From assembly GCA_029338615.1 (NCBI GenBank), contig JAQYAS010000130.1:1-56337 (forward strand): a stretch of 56,337 nt of DNA. The letters run 5' to 3'. The position numbers and the translations under genes are program-made. The notes beneath the pieces were generated by a model that did not search any database, had not been told where the DNA came from, and saw only the letters and a list, made by a program, of their open reading frames with translations. The stretch comes from Clostridiales bacterium (GTDB lineage Bacteria > Bacillota > Clostridia > Lachnospirales > Lachnospiraceae). This document shows, one piece after another, positions 49,061-56,337 of the stretch (position 1 is its first letter; every line of letters starts with the position of its first letter).

Positions 49061-51727
49061 CTATCTCCTCTTGTCCTGTATGGCCTTAATGATCTGTATT
49101 ATCGCAGTTGGTGCAAATGCAAGTCCCGCTATCTTCAGCACATCCGCCGCTCCAAGACTTACCACGCTGAACAGACTGTGAAGTCCAGGTATGAACAGGA
49201 CCGCAGCCAGAAATGCCACTCCGGCTAAAAATGCATATACGCTGTATTTATTTGATCTAAATCCAAGCTTAAACATCGACTCCTCACTTCTGCAGTTAAA
49301 ACCGTGGAACAGTCTGGCGAGTGTCAGTGTTGCAAATGCCATGGTAGTGGCTTTTGCCGGACTCACCGGCAGGCCAAGATGGAATGCTGTCATGGTCGCT
49401 ATAGCGATGAGAAGGCCCTCCGAGAGCATCTTTGCCATAAAGTCAGATGTCAGTATTCCCTTCTTAGGATCCCTCGGTTTTTCTGAGAGCAGCGATGGAT
49501 CAGCCGGCTCCATTCCTATCGCGAGCGCAGGAAGAGAATCTGTGAGCAGGTTGATGAACAACAGATGTACAGGCGCAAACGGAACAGGCAGGGCAGCTAT
49601 CGAGGTATAAAGCACCGCCAGTATTCCGGCTGTGTTTCCTGACAGCAGGAACAGTATCGCATTCTTTATGTTTCTGTATACATTTCGTCCATTTGACACA
49701 GCCTTGATGATGGTCGCAAAGTTGTCATCTGAGAGGATCATAGCCGCCGCGTCCTTGGACACCTCCGTGCCGGTTATTCCCATGGCAACACCTATGTCTG
49801 CCTTCTTGAGTGCAGGGGCATCATTGACACCGTCACCTGTCATGGCTACTATATTGCCGTTCTTCTGCCATGCATCGACTATCCTTATCTTATTCTCCGG
49901 TGACACCCTGGCATATACAGATATCTTTGTTATGTCACGTGCAAGTTCCTCATCAGACAGAGCGTCAAGCTCCTCTCCCGTGAGTGCCATGTCCCCATCT
50001 TCGTATATTCCGATCTGCTTCGCTATAGCAACCGCTGTGATCTTGTGGTCTCCGGTTATCATGACCGGCTTTATGCCCGCACGCCTTGCATCGGCAACCG
50101 CTGCCATTGACTCCGGGCGTGGCGGATCCACCATGGACACAAGTCCAAGAAATGTAAATCCATACTCAGTATCAACTCCCAGTACCTCATCACTTTCCTT
50201 ATATGCAAATGACAGTACACGGAGGCCATTCTCTGAGAATGCCTTGTTCTGAGCCTTGATCTTCGCTTTTTCTTCATCTGTCATAGGCTTTACGCCATCG
50301 CTGTATCTCACGCTCACGCATCTGTCAAGCAGCACATCCACTGCACCCTTGGTGAGTATGGTCGGCACCCCATGAAGCAGATACTTTGTACTCATAAGTT
50401 TTCTGTCCGAGTCGAACGGAACCTCCTCCATTCTGTCCATGCAATCCCTGAGTACATCCTCCTTCAGACTCCATTTCACAGCCCCCGCAGAAACGGAGGT
50501 GTCTGTCCCCTCCATTCCCATGCCCGGCATCATGTGGACCTGGCGGAACATCTCAAGCAGTGCATATTCCGTCGGATCTCCTATTCCTTTACCATCCACT
50601 ATGCTGGAATCATTGGTGAGAACCGCATCATATAGCAGATACCTGTGGAGCTGGTTATGGGAATCAAGCTCCTCCGGCTTGTAGAGCACTCCGTCCACAT
50701 ATATCTCCTGCACGGTCATCTTGTTCTGGGTAAGTGTTCCGGTCTTGTCTGAACAGATGACTGACACGCATCCAAGACTCTCAACCGCCTTGAGGTTCTT
50801 GATAATCGCATTTTCCTTCGCCATCTTCTGAGTGCCAAATGCCTGTACGATGGTAACTATCGAACCAAGAGCCTCGGGTATAGCTGCTACCGCAAGGGCA
50901 ACCGCGAACATCATAGAATCAAGCACCGCCATCTTCCTGTATATACAAAGGACAAACACCAGCGCACACACAATCATGATAAATGCCGCAAGCCTTGCGC
51001 TGAACTTATCAAGGCTCTCCTGAAGCGGAGTCTTTCTCTCCTTTGCCGCGTTCATCAATCCTGCGATCTTGCCGAGCTCCGTGTCCATTCCAGTCCCAGT
51101 CACAAGCACCTCAGCACGTCCGTATGTTACAAGACTTCCCGAATACACCATATTTGTCCTGTCTGCAAGAGGCACGGAACCTTCTATTATTGCATCATTC
51201 TTTTCCACATTTGTAGATTCTCCGGTGAGTGAACTCTCATTTACCTGGAGTGAGAAATTCCTGAGTATCCTTCCATCGGCAACTATCATATCGCCCGCCT
51301 CAAGCAGCACGATATCACCCGGAACTATCTCGCGGGACGGAAGCTCCTGCTTCACACCATCTCTCATAACCTTTGCATTTGGGGATGAAAGCTGTTTCAG
51401 ACTGTCAAGCGAACGCTCAGCTTTCACATGCTGCACTGTTCCCAGCACAGCGTTCATGACGAGTACCGCCAAGATTACTATGGTACTCTCGATATTGTCA
51501 GAAAACATAGAAATGACCGCTGCTATGATCAGTATGATCACCAGCAGGTCACAAAATTGGCTGAGGAACACCTGTAAGGTACTCTTTCTCTTGCCTTCCT
51601 GGAGAACATTTTCTCCCTTCTCACTGCGGATTTCCTCCGCCTGCTTTGAATTCAGTCCATGGCTGTCTGTCTTAAATTCCTTTAGCAGCTCATCACCGGA
51701 ACAGTTCCAAAAATTTTTCTCTGTCAT
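49061..51727 (-). CDS. Cation-translocating P-type ATPase (Ca2+-ATPase type)
   Basis: SDKTGTLTQNKMTV, LTGES, MTGDGVNDAPALKKADIGVAMG, TM4 IPEALGSIVTI, C-terminal cation-ATPase domain. Confidence 0.95.
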   Translation of the reverse strand: MTEKNFWNCSGDELLKEFKTDSHGLNSKQAEEIRSEKGENVLQEGKRKSTLQVFLSQFCDLLVIILIIAAVISMFSDNIESTIVILAVLVMNAVLGTVQHVKAERSLDSLKQLSSPNAKVMRDGVKQELPSREIVPGDIVLLEAGDMIVADGRILRNFSLQVNESSLTGESTNVEKNDAIIEGSVPLADRTNMVYSGSLVTYGRAEVLVTGTGMDTELGKIAGLMNAAKERKTPLQESLDKFSARLAAFIMIVCALVFVLCIYRKMAVLDSMMFAVALAVAAIPEALGSIVTIVQAFGTQKMAKENAIIKNLKAVESLGCVSVICSDKTGTLTQNKMTVQEIYVDGVLYKPEELDSHNQLHRYLLYDAVLTNDSSIVDGKGIGDPTEYALLEMFRQVHMMPGMGMEGTDTSVSAGAVKWSLKEDVLRDCMDRMEEVPFDSDRKLMSTKYLLHGVPTILTKGAVDVLLDRCVSVRYSDGVKPMTDEEKAKIKAQNKAFSENGLRVLSFAYKESDEVLGVDTEYGFTFLGLVSMVDPPRPESMAAVADARRAGIKPVMITGDHKITAVAIAKQIGIYEDGDMALTGEELDALSDEELARDITKISVYARVSPENKIRIVDAWQKNGNIVAMTGDGVNDAPALKKADIGVAMGITGTEVSKDAAAMILSDDNFATIIKAVSNGRNVYRNIKNAILFLLSGNTAGILAVLYTSIAALPVPFAPVHLLFINLLTDSLPALAIGMEPADPSLLSEKPRDPKKGILTSDFMAKMLSEGLLIAIATMTAFHLGLPVSPAKATTMAFATLTLARLFHGFNCRSEESMFKLGFRSNKYSVYAFLAGVAFLAAVLFIPGLHSLFSVVSLGAADVLKIAGLAFAPTAIIQIIKAIQDKRR

Positions 51728-51787
51728 ACACACCAGACTCCTTTTCTTCTTGATTTCGGATAACAGGATCATGTGTATCATACAAAA

Positions 51788-51851
51788 AGGAACGAGACCT
51801 TCATTGCATGATAAACACACAATAAAAGTCTCGTTCCTTTCAAATTCTATA
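51788..51851 (-). promoter_or_regulatory. Leader hairpin upstream of the ATPase gene
   Basis: AAAGGAACGAGAC...GTCTCGTTCCTTTTT with candidate -10 TATAGA at 51846-51851. Confidence 0.5.
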
Positions 51852-51990
51852 TACACTACTACATATATTCCGAAAGCGTGCGTCCCGGTCTCCTGCACAG
51901 GTATGTCCCAGCCAGAAAACGTGATGACGAGATCGCACAACATCTTATAACCGATGTGAACTACTCCCTGATATTTCCAATATAATAACA

Positions 51991-52020
51991 TGGGAACCCT
52001 TTGATTGTCAAAGGATTCCC
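51991..52020 (-). terminator. Hairpin downstream of glnK
   Basis: GGGAATCCTTTGA-caa-TCAAAGGGTTCCC. Confidence 0.65.
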
Positions 52021-52051
52021 GACTAGTATTTGGTAAAGAAATTATAAACTT

Positions 52052-52399
52052 TTAATTCAGAGCGTCATAGCCGCTCTCCTTTGTACGGATCTTAGTTGCA
52101 GTGCGTATCTCATAGCTGAATATCTTGCCATCTCCAACCTCGCCTGTATATGCCGCCTTCTGGATAGCCTCGATGGTCTTCTTCTCCCATTCCTCAGATG
52201 ACACAACTATCTCAAACTTGATCTTCGGCTGCATCACCACATCTACCTCAGTACCACGGACAAGCTTCTTATATCCTCTCTGTGCTCCGCATCCCATAAC
52301 CTGAGACACTGTGATTCCATTTACATCTATAGCGTTCAGTGCTTCCTTGACGTCCTCAAAGACCTCCTCGCGCACGATAGCCTCAACCTTTATCATCAT
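52052..52399 (-). CDS. glnK: P-II family nitrogen regulator
   Basis: MMIKVEAIVREEVFEDVKEALNAIDVNGITVSQVMGCGAQRGY...TGEVGDGKIFSYEI. Confidence 0.94.
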   Translation of the reverse strand: MMIKVEAIVREEVFEDVKEALNAIDVNGITVSQVMGCGAQRGYKKLVRGTEVDVVMQPKIKFEIVVSSEEWEKKTIEAIQKAAYTGEVGDGKIFSYEIRTATKIRTKESGYDALN

Positions 52400-52491
52400 A
52401 TCAGATCTCTCCTTCCTTATTCTAAAATCTATCTATACCAATACACAGGCAATCTCAACTATCAATACATATCAAGTTCGACATTGCTGTC

Positions 52492-53736
52492 CTACGAATC
52501 AAGTCCATTGAATGTTGGATATGCACTCTCGCCGTGCTCTGAGATATCCAGACCTACCTTTTCTTCTCTGTCTGTTACTCGGAGCGGTGTGAAAAGTCTC
52601 ACAATTCCAAGACAGATAAGTGTTCCGACTACGGCAACTGCGATCGTAACCACAATGCCAACAAGCTGCATCAGAAACAGATGTACATCTCCGAATACCA
52701 GGCCATCCCAACGAGCTACACTGTTGATCGAGCTCTTTGCAAATAATCCTGTTGCGATACCTCCCCAGATACCGCCGATACCATGACATCCAAATGCATC
52801 AAGTGCATCGTCTATCTTCAGCTTACCCTTCAGGAATGAGATTGTAAAGCAGCAGATTGGGCTGACGAGTGCACCGATGATAAATGATGACCAGATCGGT
52901 ACGAATCCTGCACCAGGTGTTATAGCCACAAGACCGACAACAAGACCTGTCGATGCACCGACCAGGGTAGGCTTTCCATCCTTTATCACATCTATTATCA
53001 TCCATGATAGCATTGCGCTGGCACTGGCAATTGCTGTTGTCATAAATGCATGTGCTGCAAGACCATTTGCACCGAGGGCACTTCCGGCATTGAAACCGAA
53101 CCATCCAAACCACAGGATGAATGCGCCGAGTGCAACAAATGGAATATTGTGAACTCTGTATGCTGTATTCTCATATCCCTTTCTTCTTCCAAGGATGATA
53201 GAGAATACAAGAGCGCTCACACCTGAGCTTATATGTACTACATTTCCCCCCGCGAAATCAACTGAACCGATCTCTCCGAGGAAACCACCCTGGCCCCATA
53301 CCATGTGAGCCATCGGATAATAAACGATGATCGACCAGAGCATGATGAAGAAGAACAACGCCTTGAACTTCACACGTCCGACCAGTGAGCCGGTGATAAG
53401 CGCCGGTGTGATCATGGCGAACATCATCTGAAATGCAACGTATACAAGATGAGGTATATTGTCCGCATAAGGACCAGCCTCATCCATCTTTATCCCGTTA
53501 AGTGCAAACCACTTGAGATCTCCTATAACACCTCCGTGATTAGTGCCAAATGAGAGTGAGTAACCGAACAACACCCACATGACAACTGAAAGTCCCATGA
53601 TGGCCGTACATGCCATGATGGTATTTACAACATTTTTCCTCCTGACGAGGCCTCCGTAGAAGAATGCAAGTCCGGGTGTCATGAAGAACACCAGAGCCGC
53701 ACAGATCATAATAAAACCAGTATCTCCCGTATTCAT
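52492..53736 (-). CDS. amtB: Ammonium transporter
   Basis: TPGLAFFYGGLVRRKNVVNTIM; DFAGGNVVHISSGVSALV; GWFGFNAGSALGANGLA; DALDAFGCHGIGGIWGGIATG. Confidence 0.97.
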   Translation of the reverse strand: MNTGDTGFIMICAALVFFMTPGLAFFYGGLVRRKNVVNTIMACTAIMGLSVVMWVLFGYSLSFGTNHGGVIGDLKWFALNGIKMDEAGPYADNIPHLVYVAFQMMFAMITPALITGSLVGRVKFKALFFFIMLWSIIVYYPMAHMVWGQGGFLGEIGSVDFAGGNVVHISSGVSALVFSIILGRRKGYENTAYRVHNIPFVALGAFILWFGWFGFNAGSALGANGLAAHAFMTTAIASASAMLSWMIIDVIKDGKPTLVGASTGLVVGLVAITPGAGFVPIWSSFIIGALVSPICCFTISFLKGKLKIDDALDAFGCHGIGGIWGGIATGLFAKSSINSVARWDGLVFGDVHLFLMQLVGIVVTIAVAVVGTLICLGIVRLFTPLRVTDREEKVGLDISEHGESAYPTFNGLDS

Positions 53737-53807
53737 AATTTTTTCCTCCTTAACCTTTATTCACCCGAAAGATGCGATATCTCATTCTCCCGGTACTACA
53801 TACGCGA

Positions 53808-53887
53808 AAAGGCGCCAAACGAATCTTTTCGATTCATTTGACGCCTTTGTCGTGATTTATAATAGCAGGCTTCAGAAAATAATGCAA
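53808..53887 (-). promoter_or_regulatory. amtB promoter followed by an 18-bp leader hairpin
   Basis: TTGCAT (53882-53887)-N17-TATTAT (53859-53864), then AAAGGCGTCAAATGAATC-gaaaa-GATTCGTTTGGCGCCTTTT starting about +5. Confidence 0.7.
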
Positions 53888-53999
53888 TAGGTAATTTCAA
53901 ATTGTTTTTCTCAAGCTGTTTTGTTATTTTTATGAAGTTTCTTAACCAAATCTTTGTTGTCGGCTCAATTTCGATATACTGGACTTTTTTTACGGCGTG

Positions 54000-54161
54000 C
54001 TATCCTACGCCACCCTTCTCAAGTTTCTTTGTAAGTTTTTCCATATACTTCAAGGCATTTTCATAGTTGTGTCCTCTCAGCTTCTCATATACAAATGTAT
54101 CCTCTATATCTTTTTCGTTGTATATAGTGTAAACGATAGATATAAAATCAACAGGAAGAAA
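54000..54161 (-). pseudogene. Orphan C-terminal gene fragment
   Basis: In-frame FLPVDFISIVYTIYNEKDIEDTFVYEKLRGHNYENALKYMEKLTKKLEKGGVG* with no start codon and an upstream stop. Confidence 0.45.
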
Positions 54162-54194
54162 CTATAAATACTTTCTGAATAGACCGTGAAATAT

Positions 54195-55136
54195 TCAGAA
54201 ATTCATGGCAAGTAAGAGAGTTCCAGCAGTGATACACACCACGCCAACAGCAGCTCTCTTTGTCAGTTTTTCGTGGAACACGATTCCTGAAAATGCAATG
54301 GTGATGAGCATGCTCAGCTTGTCTATCGGGACGACCACGCTTGCAGGTCCGTCCTGAAGTGCCCTGTAATAACACAGCCAGGATGCCCCCGTGACTATTC
54401 CGGAGAGCGCAATAAACAACAGTTCCTTCTTCTCTATACCCTTTATCTCATGTTGCTTTCCAGACACGAACACCATAAGCCACGCCATGACAAGAACCAC
54501 CGTTGTCCTGATTGCCGTGCCCAGATTTGAGTTGATATCCGATATTCCTACCTTGCCGAGTATCGCTGTCAAACTGGCAAAGACTGCTGAGAGCACCGCG
54601 TACAGCAGCCAGCTGCCATGCAAAAGCCTCATTCCTCGCTGTTTCTTTGTCACACTGCCACCGTCTGTTGACATATGTTTGCCATCTTTTCCTGACAGTT
54701 CCTGATCATCTGCAGTTTGCTTTTTGGTGATCATGAGCATGGTGCCCACACCTATCATAACTATTGAGATACCCTTAACCCAGGTGATCCCCTCGTGAAG
54801 GAATATGAGGGCGAGCAGTATCGTGAGCACGGTGCTTGATTTGTCTATGGGAACGACCTTGTTGATATCCCCTTTCTGCAGCGCCCTGAAATAACACAGC
54901 CAGGATGCGCCGGTTGCAAGGCCGGAGAGGACCAGAAAAAGCAAAGTCTTGCCGCTGATATATGTGTCTGCAGTCCAGGCTCCTGTGACAAATACCATCA
55001 GCCAGGCAAACAGCAGAACCACAACTGTCCTTATGGCCGTCGCCACATCAGAATCCGTCTTTCTTATACCGCGTTTTGCAAGTATCGCCGTGATTCCCGC
55101 AAAGAACGAAGAACCAACAGCAAATAATATCCACAT
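54195..55136 (-). CDS. EamA/DMT-family transporter (two EamA repeats)
   Basis: ATGASWLCYFRALQKGDINKVVPIDKSSTVLTI repeated as VTGASWLCYYRALQDGPASVVVPIDKLSMLITI. Confidence 0.93.
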   Translation of the reverse strand: MWILFAVGSSFFAGITAILAKRGIRKTDSDVATAIRTVVVLLFAWLMVFVTGAWTADTYISGKTLLFLVLSGLATGASWLCYFRALQKGDINKVVPIDKSSTVLTILLALIFLHEGITWVKGISIVMIGVGTMLMITKKQTADDQELSGKDGKHMSTDGGSVTKKQRGMRLLHGSWLLYAVLSAVFASLTAILGKVGISDINSNLGTAIRTTVVLVMAWLMVFVSGKQHEIKGIEKKELLFIALSGIVTGASWLCYYRALQDGPASVVVPIDKLSMLITIAFSGIVFHEKLTKRAAVGVVCITAGTLLLAMNF

Positions 55137-55281
55137 TTTACGCGCCTCCCATTTATATGTGACCGTAAGCCACACTTACATTTATCATTTTGTATCATCT
55201 TTATAGCTAACAGGAAAATGATTAGAAAATATTTTGATCTTTGATTAAGGTTTCGGACGACAAATTGGCACAGGCTGTGTT

Positions 55282-55413
55282 TTATGCTCCCCAAAGCAAC
55301 ATGCCGATTGCCGTAGCGAGAATCATTGCGATAACGCAGGCGATAATGAGTCCGTACCAAGCGGTATTCAGCCCTTCAATTCCGAAAAGATTTTCTATTG
55401 CATATCGGTTCAA
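55282..55413 (-). CDS. Candidate small membrane protein (TTG start), 43 aa
   Basis: ORF (M/L)NRYAIENLFGIEGLNTAWYGLIIACVIAMILATAIGMLLWGA*, in frame after the kdpE stop; not in the supplied ORF track. Confidence 0.35.
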   Translation of the reverse strand: MNRYAIENLFGIEGLNTAWYGLIIACVIAMILATAIGMLLWGA

Positions 55414-55434
55414 TTCCTTGTTTTCTCGCTTTTC

Positions 55435-56136
55435 TCAGTCTACCCGCAGCATACGGTAACCGACGCCGATATGCGTCTGAATGTATTGCGGACTGTCCTT
55501 TTGCGACTCCAGCTTTTTGCGCAGGGTCGCCATAAACACCCGCAGAGAAGCAATATCGTTTTCCCAGCTGCTGCCCCAAATCTGCTGCGTGATATAGGTG
55601 TGCGTCAGCACCTTTCCGACATTATGAGAGAGCAGACACAAAAGCTTGTATTCAATCGGGGTCAGGTGCAATTCCTCCCCATTTAGATAAGCGCAGCCGG
55701 CAGCATAATCAATTTTAAGCTTGCCGTTTTGGAAAACGGGTGAGTCGGCGTCGCCGCTTGCCTGAAGCAGCAGCAGCCGTCTTTGCGTGACCCGAAGGCG
55801 TGCCAAAAGTTCCTCTACGGAAAAGGGCTTTGTCAGATAGTCGTCCGCCCCGGCATCCAGCGCCGTGATTTTGTCTTTATCCTCGCTGCGCGCACTGATC
55901 ACAATAATGGGCATATTTGACCATGAGCGGATGCTTTCGATCACCTGTGTGCCGTCGATATCCGGCAGCCCCAGATCCAGCAGAACGATATCCGGGTTAT
56001 GGGAGGTCGCTTCTATAATAGCGCTGTGTCCGTTCTCGGCAGTCAGATAGCGGTAATCGTGCGCCTTTAATGTTGTTACGATCAGATTGCGGACGGGACG
56101 GTCGTCCTCCACAACGAGAACAATGGGTTTATTCAT
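55435..56136 (-). CDS. kdpE: KdpE-type response regulator
   Basis: VLVVEDDRPVRNLIVTTLKAHDYRYLTAENGHSAIIEATSHNPDIVLLDLGLPDIDG; winged-helix C-terminus. Confidence 0.9.
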   Translation of the reverse strand: MNKPIVLVVEDDRPVRNLIVTTLKAHDYRYLTAENGHSAIIEATSHNPDIVLLDLGLPDIDGTQVIESIRSWSNMPIIVISARSEDKDKITALDAGADDYLTKPFSVEELLARLRVTQRRLLLLQASGDADSPVFQNGKLKIDYAAGCAYLNGEELHLTPIEYKLLCLLSHNVGKVLTHTYITQQIWGSSWENDIASLRVFMATLRKKLESQKDSPQYIQTHIGVGYRMLRVD

Positions 56137-56337
56137 TCAGAGTCACCTCGCTGAGCGGTAAAGTAAAGGTAAATATGCAGCCGTGCGGTACGTTATCCGT
56201 AAGCGTCAGCGTTCCGCCGTGCAGCTCTACGATAGATTTACACAGGGTAAGCCCGATCCCGAAGCTTCTGCGGCTGTCTGCGACGGTATTTTTTCCGGTG
56301 TAAAACATCTCAAAAATATGCGGTTTCATATCGTCTG
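56129..56337 (-). CDS. kdpD: KdpD-type sensor histidine kinase, C-terminal end (truncated by window edge)
   Basis: IFEMFYTGKNTVADSRRSFGIGLTLCKSIVELHGGTLTLTDNVPHGCIFTFTLP; overlaps the kdpE start. Confidence 0.85.
   Translation of the reverse strand, partial: DDMKPHIFEMFYTGKNTVADSRRSFGIGLTLCKSIVELHGGTLTLTDNVPHGCIFTFTLPLSEVTLNE

Noticed and set aside
51069-51950. 293-aa plus-strand ORF
   Set aside because: Antisense to the P-type ATPase N-terminus and its leader; serine-rich shadow ORF.

Overview
This window looks like a Lachnospiraceae-type (Clostridia) chromosome segment. The family-level guess rests on gene content and style only. From left to right it contains:
- Three tandem sigma-A promoters pointing left, very likely the start of an rRNA operon that lies off-window.
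- Gfo/Idh/MocA and RpiR genes, a decayed FAD-dehydrogenase gene and an XRE-TM gene.
- A ~9.3 kb integrative mobilizable element inserted in the 3' end of tuf. It carries a tyrosine integrase, an excisionase, a MobV-like relaxase, five HTH genes, and an Abi_2/AbiF HEPN abortive-infection gene. The displaced original tuf tail and terminator remain at the far end.
- The tuf/fusA/rpsG/rpsL and rpoC/rpoB/rplL/rplJ housekeeping block, with an L10 leader.
- Cell-wall genes, an esterase-methyltransferase fusion, panD, mgsA and a DUF1846 gene.
- A nitrogen/amino-acid cluster: an APC permease fused to an iron alcohol dehydrogenase, two class III aminotransferases, and PuuR-like and PucR regulators. lrgAB, a Ca-type ATPase and glnK-amtB follow.
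- A GC-richer kdpDE edge.

The best candidates for something new are:
- A ~65 nt independently promoted, terminator-ended, pseudoknot-capable RNA directly downstream of the HEPN Abi gene. This resembles an AbiF-type protein/RNA defence pair.
- The permease-Fe-ADH fusion.
- A series of +1-proximal terminator-like hairpins on nitrogen and ion transport transcripts.
- A str-operon promoter embedded in a terminator palindrome.

All coordinates come from reading the sequence by eye. No database search or folding program was run.
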